64,000 bases of DNA. Source: Silurus meridionalis (taxonomy: Eukaryota; Chordata; Actinopteri; Siluriformes; Siluridae). Shown piece by piece: positions 12,710-25,100 of the stretch. The stretch spans positions 24,769,500 through 24,833,499 of the forward strand of contig NC_060890.1 in NCBI RefSeq assembly GCF_014805685.1, given 5' to 3'. The notes under the pieces were generated by a model. It saw nothing but the letters and a program-made list of their open reading frames with translations, did no database searches and had not been told where the DNA came from. Made by a program: the position numbers and the translations under genes. The number at the start of each line of letters is the position of its first letter. Within the stretch, counting starts at the first letter, position 1.

Positions 12710-13340
12710 TGGAGACTCTTTCCATATTCCTAATGCCAACACTGAAGTATTTTCATTTGGGAAGACTTTAATTTCACTACATTTCAAAATCAATGATCTT
12801 ACTTTCTACTCGATTACATTTAGCGAAATCAGTCGTTCCATTATTTGTGGATAAAAACATAACTGGTCAAACAATTCACCAATCAGGGTCGAGCACTCGG
12901 TGTATCTACTGATCACCAACATACAGTTCAGCAGCAGTACAACATTTAAAGAAGAATAAATGATGAAGAAACTCCAGACTCGAACTCGCCACAACACACG
13001 TGACCTCGTTTAACTAAAGTTGTTAAAAAGAAGGTTTTGTGCTCATGATGATTGTAACAGAAATCAATCAGTGTTTGAGTCTTTAATATCATTTTATTAA
13101 TAGATCAGTGTGCTGAGAGTCACATTCGAGTCTTTACACATCAACTGAGGTGATTAAGAAAATAGTCGTGTGACTAAAATGATAATAGAAACATTATAGC
13201 CATAATAAATAAAACTTTGGATACTTACAGTAAGAACATTTGAAGGCGAATACATTTATTTGAATAAAAGTTTAAATATTTTACAGAATCTCCACTTTAA
13301 CTCAACCACATGGTTTGGTTACTTCATCCACCACTTAAAT
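12710..13340. mobile_element. hAT-like non-autonomous element
   Basis: The right end ttacttcatccaccactta mirrors the CAGTGGTAGACG end at 2203. The middle (ggtgtatctactgatcacc ... gactcgaactcgccacaaca) is repeated at 44165-44275. Three copies in the window define the family. Confidence 0.6.
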
Positions 13341-13559
13341 GCCACCCTTTATCATTGATTATTCCCAGCTATAAACATGACAATACAGCACAAGAAAAAG
13401 GGCAATACCAATTTTTGATGAGTTCAAGATCCTCCCTTAAACCTCGATTATAGGTGTGTTTGGATTGAACAGGTTTCCTAGTGTCTGGCGTATTCACACA
13501 CATGCTACTCATGCAATGAGATTATATTTGAATGAGTAGTATTTTCTTCGGAAGAGAAA

Positions 13560-14230
13560 ATCACACGCACATGGTGCATGGGTGAAGAATTAATGGACAG
13601 TTAGACAGTTAGCAGACGGTGTAATTACGTGTCTTGCTCACTCGCGTAGCAAACACGAAGGGGAAGGATCTCGGCTTCCAGTAAACACTACTTCGGGAGC
13701 TGATCTGGCAGATATATGGGCTTAAGTCATGGTTCGAGGAAAATAATTACGGATTAGCGTTAAACCTGGCATCCAATGAAGCAGAGGAATTAGATAACGT
13801 GCAGAAACAGGGGGGTTCATCCTATTGATGTATTGTTAGCAAAAAGTATGAGTTAATTAGCCTGTTTTTTTTTTTTTCCCTGCACACGTACCGAGAGGTA
13901 AAAAGATCTGCTATACAATTAGATTGGCCTGCTGGAGGACGTGTCGAGGTGGAGATTGAGCAGCTGATGAACGTCTCACGTATCAAAGGCTGCCTTAGTG
14001 AAAGTTTGCGGCTGAGACACACCGAATTTCAGGTGACATCAAACACACACGTATATGGACGCATTGAGAAGTGAGAGATGAGAAAGCATCGGTAGGGGAG
14101 GAGGCCGAGAATGCCTCCGAGGAGGATTTTTGAGCTGTTACTTCGATTTCAGGGCTTTTGTGTGGGTCAGAGCGAGGCGACGATGTCAGAGCTGGTGATT
14201 GGGTTGCACCCTGCAGGGCCATGAGGTCAT
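13560..14230. promoter_or_regulatory. unique segment with homeodomain and TCF/LEF motifs, candidate wnt3 enhancer
   Basis: About 650 bp without tandem or dispersed repeats. Motifs visible are TAATTAC immediately followed by GGATTA (13744-13756), gttaattagc near 13853, and atcaaagg (13982-13989), which fits a TCF/LEF site. The dense AT-core homeodomain sites with mixed composition resemble developmental enhancers. Function and conservation are inferred, not seen. Confidence 0.3.
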
Positions 14231-14439
14231 GCTAAGCAAGTGAGCGTAGGAGCGGGTATACACTCTGATCAGTGCGTTTGTTTACTCCTGATTGTCCACA
14301 AGGCCGCCGGGGACACCGGGACATCCCGAGAGTCCATCAGATACCAGGGTTGTGTAGCTATATCTCCTGCATTTGCGTGTCAGTGGAAAAAAATGTACTT
14401 GTGTGACAGGAAAAGTTTGTGGATTGCTGAATATATTAC

Positions 14440-14740
14440 TGCCATGTGCTACTTTTTGAACATCCCATTCCACACTGAGGCTACAGTTACTCTCTTAATA
14501 ACCTCCACTCTTTTGGGAAGATGTTTCACTGGATTTTTTTTCTAGAGATTTTGGATAGATTTGTGAGATTTCATTCAGCCATTAGGAATATTAGTGAAGT
14601 CAGATACTGATGTAGGTGAGGAGGTGAGGAGGCCTGGGTGCAGTCAGCATTCACATTCATCCCAAATAGGGTTTATAGAGCTCTATAGAAGAAGATCTTC
14701 CACTCCAACCCATATTTTCATCTGGATCATTACGTGTGTT
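14440..14740 (-). mobile_element. Tc1-derived MITE fragment (family A)
   Basis: Contains ataacctccactcttttgggaagatg, gatgtaggtgagg and catcccaaatagggttt, in the same order as in the copy at 52210-52530. Confidence 0.6.
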
Positions 14741-16019
14741 ATTTTAGAGCATGCAAAGAAATCCTGTACATTCGTGTGCTTTCAGTATTGCAGTTATAAT
14801 ATCTGAAGGTGTTGCAAGTGTAGAACCTTTACACTTTTGTTGTGTAGAACCGAATAACTTTACATACCTTTGTAAGATCTCTTTGGATGTGAGTTTAGAT
14901 AAGCAGTCTCATTTACTGCCATTTAAGACCAAAAGATGGTTGACACCAAGATTTTGGCGGTGTAAGAAAATTCAAGGTGAAATCCAAGTAGGTTCTGAAA
15001 AAAAACACTAATAGTTGGATTGGATTGGATGATGGAAAAACGCATATTGGTGGTAAAATAAAAATAAACAAACAATTTAATGGGCAGAAGCCTATTCCCT
15101 GCGGTTTTTCACGTTTGCTACGTCAGGAAGGTGTAGTTTGCTAATTTTCTAACCGTGGGTCTATTGGAGAAGTGTTGAGGGTGAAGGCCATAGTGAGGGA
15201 TTTGTATCATTTTAATCCTCATCGAACCATTTACTGAGCCCTTGAAATGGGGGTGGAGTCATCTCAGATGAGACCACACCCCTCGGTATAGAAATCTGAG
15301 GAATTTAAGGCAGTGATTTGTCTGTCCAAGTAAAGCCAAACGGTGTTAGTTTGAAATAAATAAATAAATAAATAAATGTCCACTCAGTTTTTCCATTCAT
15401 TTGTCCCCTGCTTGTCTGCACACAGTAACCCGAAAGATTGTTCGGATGGGTACGAGTACTAGCTTTCACACTCCACATTGAAGATGAAAAAGGAAAAGCC
15501 TTTGTTACAAGGAATTTTTATGAGTTCCCCCAGAGGGACAAACTAAAGAACGCTTTGAGAGTGCAACTACATGCAATGTATAATTCCTTATTCACTGAGC
15601 ACGTCCAAAACCACACCCTTTCAGGCAAGAATTATATAATTAGCCAATTTGTAGCCTGGAGGTGCAGTCGAGACTGTCCAACGTGCTTGTGACATCCCGG
15701 AATGCACTGCAATACACAATAAAAGGTTACGTTTCGAAGCCTGAAGGATCTCTTTTAGTCCCTTTTGGGTGAATGAAGAGTTACTGACAGTTTACATTTA
15801 GTCATTTGGGAAACATGTTTTAGGCAGAGTGGCGTGCAAGACGGAAAGGAAAATACTACAAATAATAGCAGTCATTGTAGGAAAAGTGCAGGTAGTGAAA
15901 GCAAAGTATGGGCAAAAAGAAGATAAATAAAGTTTGACTAGTTAGAGCGCAGGAAGATGATTCGACTGTTTCATCACCACAGCAAAGCAGTCTTGCATTT
16001 ATACCTTACAGCAAGACAG

Positions 16020-16850
16020 GCCCTGGAGAACGTTACAGAAAAACAGGCCCTGAAGGACATTTCCTAAAAAAATGTGAAGAACAATAAAACAAACTCTGAA
16101 GAATCCTGGAGAAGGTTACAGAAAGACAGGCCCTGAAGAATGTTACAGGAAGACAGGCCCTGAAGAATGTTACAGGAAGACAGGCCCTGAAGAATGTTAC
16201 AGGAAGACAGGCCCTGAAGAATGTTACATGAAGACAGGCCCTGAAGAATTTCTTTTATCTTATTCTGAAACAAATCTGAATTATAATATAGAAAGACAGG
16301 ATCTGAAAAACCATGAAGAACATTACAGAATTACAGGCTCTGAAGAACCATGAAGAATGTTACAGAAAGACAGGCCCTGAAGAATGTTACAGAAAGACAG
16401 GCCATAAAGAATTTATTTTCTCTTTTTCTGAAAAAAAATCTAAAGAACAATATAGAAAGACAGGACCTGAAGAACCATGAAGAACATTACAAAAATACAG
16501 GCCCTGAAGAACCCTGAAGAATGTTACAGAAATACAGGCCATGAAGAACCATGAAGAGCATTACAAAAGGACAGAGCCCTGAGGAATCCTGGAGAACCTT
16601 ATAGAAAAACAGGCCCTGAAAATCCCTGAAAAACATTATTGAAAAACAATCTATGAAAGACCCTGAAGAACATGACAGAAAGACAGACTCTAAAAAACCC
16701 TGAAGAACTTTATAGAAAGACAGGTTGTGAAAGACCTTGAAGAACATTACAGAAATACAGGTCATGAAGAACAGTGAAGAACTTTATAAAAGGACATGCC
16801 CTGAAGAACCCTGAACAATGTTACAGAAAGACCTCATTTCAGGCCCTGAA
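16020..16850. repeat. minisatellite, unit about 25-36 bp (gaagaatgttacagaaagacaggccct)
   Basis: Roughly 800 bp of tandem units built from CCTGAAGAA(TGTT/CATT)ACAGAAAGACAGG. The block at 16115-16235 is nearly perfect with a 27-bp period; the rest is diverged and of mixed length. It has no coding meaning. Confidence 0.93.
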
Positions 16851-17183
16851 AATCCTTTAAATCTTAGAAAAAGAATTTTTCTCCTTTAAGTAAACTGATA
16901 CAAAGTATCCAGAATAATCAGTCTGTCATTTTCTGAATTTTTATTCGTATTGGTTTGATACAAGAAAAAAAAAAGATTAATAAATAAAAATAAAATTCCA
17001 CTGTTAACCTGCATAAATTTATCTACATTTACAAAAAAAAAAAACTGGGTGCCTTAAAAAAAAGTAATTGATCACTTTATTTAACTTGAAATTCAATAAA
17101 ATTTTTCATATAGAAAAATCAAGGTACAAGAATGTTCAATAAAAATGCTAGTTTGTACCGCTGAGAGAACATGTGTGCACCCC

Positions 17184-17338
17184 TAGTGATAGAAATAATA
17201 CCTTTGTGTCCTGGAATAGATTAAAATGACTTCCTGATAATAAATTTGTTTAGGACGAATCATGCTATGGAAAAAATATTAGGATGTAATTTAAAACCAT
17301 ACCAGGACACAGAGGTACGTTTCTGTCACTAGAGGTGC
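17184..17338. mobile_element. hairpin MITE with ~37-bp terminal inverted repeats
   Basis: The left arm cacccctagtgatagaaata...ctttgtgtcctgg is mirrored by ccaggacacagaggta...ctgtcactagaggtg on the right, with about 75 bp between. It could fold into one long hairpin. Family unknown. Confidence 0.7.
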
Positions 17339-17489
17339 ATAAATGTTTCTTCAGAGGTAGAAACAAGAAGGTAGAAAAATTGTACCGATGTTCAGAAGCA
17401 TTTATTCTCTTTTTACATCCATGTGTCATTTTACATCAGGAAACGGTTACACTGAATAACTTCAACAATGATGAAACTGTAATGAATGG

Positions 17490-17625
17490 ACATTTAGTGT
17501 TGAGGATGACTATGGGTTCCCTTTTGAGTCTGGTTCCTCTCAAAGTTTCTTTCTCATGACTTCATAAGGAGTTTTTATCTCACCACTGTTACCACAAACA
17601 GGCCCAGGAGCAGCTGATACTCAGG
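17490..17625 (+). mobile_element. LINE 3' UTR fragment
   Basis: Contains ctggttcctctcaaagtttc and ggagtttttatctcaccactgt, the reverse complement of the 3' part of the LINE at 8760-8850. Confidence 0.6.
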
Positions 17626-17999
17626 GTTTGGTATCAGAAAAGAAAAACTTTGAGAATTGTATTGCATTCAATACTTATAGGATCAGAGCATAAACCATGT
17701 ATATAAATGAAACTTAAAGCTACACAACATGCAACACATTATGAAAAATTAAATGAGGACCCAAGTGTTTGCTATCGGATATTTAATGTGTATTTGAAAC
17801 AAATATAGAGCTACAAAGCTGGACAATAGGAGAAAGTGCTCAGGATGGGTTATACTGCATCAGGATTTCAGCATTCAGTGCTTTTATAAAATCTTTAGCA
17901 GGACTTTGTAATAAAGTTTCGGGGATGTAATGATTTGCTTAGAGTGTCTCTTCCGGGTCAGAACGTTCCCTTGAAATTTGTTAATGAAAACAGTACAAT

Positions 18000-18172
18000 T
18001 TATGGCATTCGGTAAACGTCCTTATCCAGATTGACTTACATTTATCTCATTCATAAAACTAAGCAGCTATGAGATTAAGGGCCTTGCTCAGGGACCCAGC
18101 TTGGTGTGGCAAGGATTTGAAATCATGTCCTTCAGATCCAATGCTTTAACCGCTAAGCTACGACCTCCCACT
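18000..18172 (-). mobile_element. tRNA-derived SINE
   Basis: Opens ggcattcggtaaacgtcctta, contains ttaagggccttgctcaggg and a reverse B-box in ggatttgaaatc, and ends at aaccgctaagctacgacc (reverse A-box). Confidence 0.7.
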
Positions 18173-18199
18173 CTGGATGCACAGAAAGGATTTATGACT

Positions 18200-18560
18200 A
18201 TGAACCCCACAGCTGACATTCTCTGAAAGAAGGTGTGAATGGCTTTATGAAGGAAAGGCGGAGGCTGCGCTTGTTTAGCGCGCCGTCAGGAATAAAGTAT
18301 AAGTCAAAATATCTCCGACGCGTTCCATTGGCAAAGGCAACAGCCCCGTTAATAAGGGTTCAGTTGTGTTTGAGCCTGTCATAAGAGCAAGCATGTTAAA
18401 ACACAGGCAATGTTTTTTTCCAGCCTTTTTTTAGCGTTATGTCAGGCAGAAAAAAAGAGAAGAAAGCAATTAAAATGAATTGGTTTATGGCATGCCTGTT
18501 ATCGGCGCAGTGCTACCGAGGCTGTGTTTAGGCAGATGCCCACTGCTTAGACTAGCATTG
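18200..18560. promoter_or_regulatory. complex segment upstream of wnt3 exon 2, candidate enhancer
   Basis: Unique sequence with mixed composition, including gcgcgccgtcaggaataaag and ccgttaataagggttcag. It has no repeat copies elsewhere in the window. The role is inferred from proximity only. Confidence 0.2.
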
Positions 18561-18891
18561 CGCTACGATTCTTCTGTCAGCTACTGCAAAACTGCAACAC
18601 ACACGTAGGCGAATAAAGCTGGACAGGAGCCAGACGGCTGACTCAGTTCTCAGACATCAAAGTTTACTTCAGTGATGATTCGCCAGTTAATTTGAGGTCG
18701 GTGGAAAATTTCAGGTTAGAATAAAAGAACTTTTTTTTTTTTTTTTTTTTTACGGAGTACACGTCATTGCAACCGAAAACTCATTATAGTCTTTTATAAC
18801 CAAAAACAAAGTTCATAAAAACCTTCCCATTTCACCAAATCATCACAGATTCCAACCCTGATGCATGTTTTTCCCCCTGTGTCTTTCTCAG

Positions 18892-19133
18892 GTCCCTAGC
18901 TTTGGGGCAGCAATACTCATCTCTGGGCTCCCAGCCCATCCTGTGCGGCTCAATTCCTGGTCTCGTGCCCAAGCAGCTGCGCTTCTGCCGGAACTACATC
19001 GAGATAATGCCCAGTGTGGCCGAAGGGGTCAAACTGGGCATCCAGGAATGCCAGCACCAGTTTCGTGGTCGCAGATGGAACTGCACCACCATAAAGGACA
19101 ACCTAGCCATCTTCGGCCCTGTGCTGGACAAAG
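18892..19133 (+). CDS. wnt3: wnt3 exon 2
   Basis: 242 bp: the last base of a split Trp codon, 80 codons, then the first base of the next Ala codon. The acceptor is a pyrimidine-rich tract ending ctttctcag; the donor is g|gtaaag. It reads [12 protein letters not shown] at the start and GPVLDK at the end and includes [11 protein letters not shown] with a glycosylation sequon. The exon starts inside the codon for the second Trp of the conserved YPIWW that ends exon 1, which identifies the missing upstream exon. No frame disruption was seen. Confidence 0.97.
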
Positions 19134-22100
19134 GTAAAGGCTCTAGGTTTATAAACTGGCACGAATACACCCATATATCGCAGACGATCAGCCAGGTTTG
19201 CTCGGCATTTGCTTGGGGGAACAAATAAACATTCACACACCAGGGGATTAAGGCTTTAGGCTACCAATCAAAAGACTGAGTTCAAATTCCATCAAGCTGC
19301 CATTGCTGGATCCTTGCACAAGATCCTCAGCCCTGCACTTGCTTTGTATTTCCACTTTATCATTGTAGATTCAATGCTACTTGCTTCGGATAACAATTTA
19401 CAAAAACATTTCGCAATACTTCTTTTATGTACTCGCACCAAATTACACCAAACAAGAAGTTGCCCAAGGAGGCTATGTTTCTAATTAAAAGTCATACTGA
19501 GCACTTAAAAAGCGTTTCTCAACCCTAGCTAGTTTTGAAGAATATCAGGATGTCCTTTCTCTAAAACATGGCAATTATCAAATGCTTTAAAAGGCAGATT
19601 GGGTCAGTTTCTAATCATAAGCAAACTAGGCGGTCAGCTAGTTTGCTTACCAGCCGCTGGGGTGGAGGGAGTAGCACAATGAGCACCCCCTGCCCCACCA
19701 CTGCCCTCACACTTGCCCTTTTAAAATATTTACCTGCTGAAGTTTAATATATTGTATATGTTTACATAGCTGATTTCAGGTAATTTTGCAATGATTATTA
19801 AATGTGTTTAACCTTTTTTTATGGAAATTTGCGAATGATTTGTATGGTGTGGAAGAGGAGCATTGTGGTGGGAGGGTGGAGCCATGCGGCGGAGGGGTGG
19901 CGATATGAATCTCGTCTAGGTGACAAAGAGGCTAGAAACACCCCTTTCACAATTTTGGTGGGTGTCCAGAACAGTCCTGAACAATCGCTGTTCATTTATT
20001 TTTTTAGCTATATTTGTAGCAGCAGAGTAGATCTGATACCAATCACATCTCTTGTAATCGTCTTGTTTCTTAAGCATTTAAATAAGTTTCAGTCAGAATA
20101 TACATTAATATACGTTAGGGTAAAAAAATATATATACACATTTCAACACTGAACACTTTGAAAGGGGACCAAGGATGAGATTTATATTCAAGTGGTCGCT
20201 CAGTGGTTAAGATGTTAGACTTCGTCAGAGTTAAAATCCTAGCCCTAGTATAACCATTCTGCAACTGCTGGGTCCTTGAACAAGGCCCTTAACCATCAAC
20301 TGCTCTGCTGTAGTTCTGCTTAAGGGTGTCTGCCAAATGCCATAAATGTAAATTACTGGGTTTTTTTTGTTTTTTTGTAACGAGCATGTAATTGTACAGC
20401 TTCCTTGATTCAGATCTAACTTTAATTACAGAGCTTGTTTGGCTACTACAGATATTTGGTCCCACAAATATCAAATTGCAAAAAAAGCATTCGTTAATTC
20501 TTATTCTCCAAAAAAAAAAAAAAGAAATCAGGCCGGAGGAGCGTGCACCACGCTGAGAGATAGCAAGCAAGCCCCCTAGCTGAGGTGGCCTGTCCTGGAG
20601 GGTGAAGAGGTGCAGCCCTGTGATCAGGAGCAGTGTGTTAGCTTATGTGTCCAAAGGAAGCCGGTCAGCGAGTGCGCGCAGTGAATGAGAGGAAAAAGAG
20701 AGGGGAGGCCAAATGAGATTACAAGCAATAGAAAAGGGCTGGGGGGTTCCGCTCAACCCCTACTGTGCGTGAAGGCCGGTATGAGCCATCTCAGTGTGCC
20801 TCTTACAGCCTGGCTCCCACGAACAGCCCATTCACACGCCCTTTTGACTGTGTCATGAAAATGGCCTGAAAGGGAATCTCCCATCCTTCCCCATCATGGA
20901 AAGAGAGAGAGGTAGGGAGGGGTGCATGATGGGCAGAAGGAGGCCTGTGGAAGAGGTCAGAGTGGCCTAAAGACAGGGAGGATACTAAGAGGGTAGTGGT
21001 GTTTGAGAACATTAGGGATGGCTGTTTGTTAATTTGGGGGTTGATTGAAGAAGCGGGACGAGAAGGAAAAGGAATTAAAAGGGCGAGAAGGAAAAGGTGG
21101 TTGGTATGTGTATGTGTCGAGGTGGAAGGGGGAGGTGGGGGTTGGTCCTGTTGGGAATGCCAGGCTAGCTCTGGGCAGAGCTAAGCTGGGCTGTGGGGGT
21201 GCGGGTTGCTGGGTCCTTTTGTGTGGGTAATACAGTGTGACACCACAGAGACAAAGGCGGATTCATGGGCTCAGCAGGTAGCGAGAGCAGCTCTGCGTTT
21301 GGCTCGGGGCCACGGCTCCTGGGGCCATCGGCTCACAGCGCTCTGTTGTAGTCTACCCAGCTGGGTCTGCCAGAACCGACTTGGCCTCAAACGGGCCTCC
21401 CACCCTGAGAGGTGTGTGCCCAAATACACACGCATAAGGAGAAATGAGCAGCACACATTTACTAGCAACAGCAAGTAAAACGTGTAAAGTAAATTAGAAC
21501 TGGGTTCAACCAATATCCTGTTAACAAATGTGGTTTCTTTATTTTTATTTATGCAAAACCCACCTGTGCTGGATGCATACAATAGCAGAGCCCTTGCGTG
21601 ACTGCATAATGGATTGCATCATCTGAAAGTCGCCTGATTTTGATGAATCATGATTCCTGTCTAGCCAATTAGAGATCACGTCTCTCACCTTTTCTCTCTT
21701 ACGTAACACTGTAGTTCCCGCAACAGTCTTATGCAATGATGTAGTTAGTCAACAAAGAAAGATGAATGAAATGTAATGAATGAAAAGAGATGGTTTAGTA
21801 AACAAGGAATTCCTTTGGAATTTGATATCCGGTATCTAATCTAAGCACTATATTACTAAAAACAAATATAATTCAAATTTAAGTGCATCAAAAAGAAACA
21901 AAAGATATTCCTTGAATGATCCCAGGTGGAAATGTGGATTAGGATTCCAATTTCCTAAAGACTTTTGTGAGCTTCTGAAAAGGTTCCTTCGGTGGAAACA
22001 AAAGTATTCCTGAACTCCCCCAAATGATCCAAGATTTCTAAAGAGCTGCCTGTGTTTTGTAAAAAAATGCATATTTAGAAAATATTCAGGAAACATGTAA

Positions 22101-25100
22101 ACATTCTTAAGCACCTTAAAACGTTTCCTGTGGATAAAACAGATAAAAACGTTTGAGTGCCCAAAGGGCTTCTGAAAAGGTGTCTGCAGAAACATGCCTT
22201 GTGTATGGCTCTAAGTGTCCTCATGGCTAAACCACATTTAAGTCTGTCTAGAAAATGACAAGCCAGAGATCTCATAGTGTTAAAAATGTTCCATGTTCTC
22301 AGGACATGTATGCATGTGTCTGTACATGTGGGACATATAGGAATGAGTGGTGTGATGGGTGGGGAAAGGTGGTCAGGAGAAAGATCAGCAGGGATTAGCA
22401 GGGAGCGTTCACTTGACCGTTGAAAAGACCTGCGTGGTAGGTTCAGTGGCCCCTTAGGGACAGAGTCCAGAATTAAAGAAGGAGAGCTTCGGTAAGTGTG
22501 CTGCGATTGTGAAACAAAGGTGTCCAGTTACCTAATAATCTGTTGCATTCAAAGTAGAAGTAAATCTATCTCTCAGCACATGCCTTTTGCAAAGCAAACA
22601 CATAAACCCACCGCTGGATTTCACCCACGTGCCCTCAGGGGCTTGATCTAAAGAACTGGAGTGCCTTTAAGATGACACAGTGTCACTGAAACCCAAGGTA
22701 GCATTAGGCACAAACGACATGTGCAACAATTGAGACTGTCATGTCAAAGATGTGCCAGCGCATTGATATTTCGTAGCACATCCCACAAAACGATCTGTGC
22801 CCTTAAGACATTGTCTGATGTCAGACTTTCAGTAGGATTGCAAATAGAAAAATCTGGACCCTCGGGACACGACAGAGTTTTTCAGATCACTTTAAAAGCT
22901 CCCACCAATCATCGCACATTGGCATCTGTTCCTCAAAGAGTCTCAAAGGTACCCTTGTCTAAGCAGTTAAAAGAATAATCTCTTTGCCTTGTTTCTGTCT
23001 CTTGTTCATTTTTCTAGCCACTAGAGAGTCTGCATTTGTCCATGCAATTGCCTCAGCTGGCGTGGCCTTCGCAGTGACGCGATCCTGTGCAGAAGGGACC
23101 TCCACCATGTGCGGCTGTGATTCCCATCACAAAGGGCCACCAGGCGAGGGCTGGAAGTGGGGTGGCTGTAGCGAGGATGCCGAATTCGGGGTGCTTGTTT
23201 CCCGAGAGTTTGCAGATGCCAGAGAAAACCGTCCGGACGCACGCCCGCCATGAACCGGCACAACAACGAAGCTGGGCGAATGGTAAGATCTAAATACCAC
23301 CGGTACATTTACCATCAGGTCCATCGATGCAAAGGAACAACCATAAGACCACCACTGAGCAGATATAATTTGCATGGAGGCTTATTTTGAGAGCAACAAT
23401 AAATATTTACAACATACAAAGTTCTATGATAAGGGTATCTGAAAACATGTGTTTAGGTTCAACGCGAGTGTATCTTATGAACCTGTAAGCAAGATTTTAA
23501 AAAATTCCTAAAGGAAGGTTGAAAAGAAAAAAAGATCTGGCTAATAATCCGAGCTTCTGGAGGACATAAAATAAAATAAAAGGGAATTAAGTGACTAAGA
23601 CAACCAACAAAGCATTTCTTACATTGTTCGTGGGTGGGACTCAGCCACAGCTCAAGGTGTTAAATGCATGACAGATCAACTGTCAAGAATTGCCTGATCT
23701 CTTTTCGGAGCGCCTTTTAGCCCCAAAAGAAGCATTTATATGTGAAATTACTGGGTAATTACCTCCCTGATCCTTTCATACCTCGCATGTCTCGCATCCC
23801 TGCTGAATTCCGTGACAGAGGTGTAAATGCAGTTAGTGGTTTGAGGGCGGTGGGAGGGAGGAGAGAAAGAAAGCGGCAGGGCTCGGGATTTTCGCCCGTC
23901 AGCTTGCTGCTGGAGTCGATTAGCGTTGAGGCTGCTGAGGGGCAATTGGCAAGACCACACCACAACACGGCGGCCCTTTGATCTGCGCTCGACAGGAGCA
24001 GCGAGAGACCACAGGGGCAGGCATGGAGACAGGCAGCCTTGTCAGGACCCCCAGCCGCCCCACCTGCCTCTCACACGCCATTGTTTCTGAGTGGGCCCTG
24101 GGAGGTGCCCCGGGCCTGACGAGTTCAGGACATGATGTCAGAGGCCTTGGCTGGGCCCCGGGGGGCCGCAAACACCTGCCTTCCGCCGCAGCTGGGGAAT
24201 TCTGGGGAGCTAAATATAGCCAGGGAATTAAAGCAAACAAACCAAAACAAAGGAAAAGTGCCACTGGCATGCTCGCTTGAGCGGGACTTCTTATGAGAAT
24301 TAGCTAAGCACTGCAACTGCCTGCCTCCGTTTTCAGCAGCTGCATAACACCTGTAAACAAGGCCTGGCACTAAGCACTTGATCAGGCAACCAATGTGGGA
24401 GCATCTTTTTCTGCACAAACCAACACTTTACAGTTACAAGCTATATTTAATCAGCATATGAAAGCAATCCTGAACACCATGTGCCTATTTTGAATTTCGA
24501 TGTAGGGATGACTTACTTAGCCCTTTATAGAACTGGGGACTATGATTTGCTGCAAAATAACAAACTAAAAGCGGGAATTGGTTGTTTAGTGGACAAGGCT
24601 CTGGGTCACTAATCAGATGCTTAATGTTTTAGGCCCTGGTATTGCAAAGCTGCTACTTTTGGGGCCCTTGAAGGCCCCAAAATTGGAAAATCCAAAAATG
24701 TAATTGACTGGTAAAACTTTTTCAGAATGTTTCAGTACTTTTTCAGTCTTGGAAAATTCCATACATTTAAAGACTTAGGGACCTGTAAAAAAAAAATGTC
24801 TGAGTTGAGAATTAATAATGTATGCAGTTCTGACGTAATTACAATTTATGAAAACACCTGGTCAGTTTTTAGGGTTAGCATGGATTCAAGATTATTTAAA
24901 GTCAGTAGCTATGCAGAGAGGAGATGCCAGTAACAAAGCGTCTACCTTTGTTTTCTTCAGTTTGTATAAACACTTGAGGATCTGCTGTTATAGGAAATTG
25001 TGATGTCGTGAAAGTACTCCTAACCACCTGGAAGTTGAATATTATGTTAATAAGTGTTTTATTTCTCCTAAAGAACATCAGTTTACCTTTTTATTTATTA

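Larger units (their letters stand above)
19134..23017 (+). other. wnt3: wnt3 intron 2
   Basis: 3.9 kb. It holds SINE-like fragments (19240-19400, 20192-20355), a GC-rich unique block at 20530-21430, AT-rich sequence at 21480-22300 and complex sequence at 22620-22980. No additional exon is needed, because exons 2 and 3 join in phase. Confidence 0.85.

Noticed and set aside
15040..15060. Possible wnt3 exon 1 end (atattggtg|gtaaaa)
   Set aside because: The upstream codons do not encode a signal peptide or YPIW.
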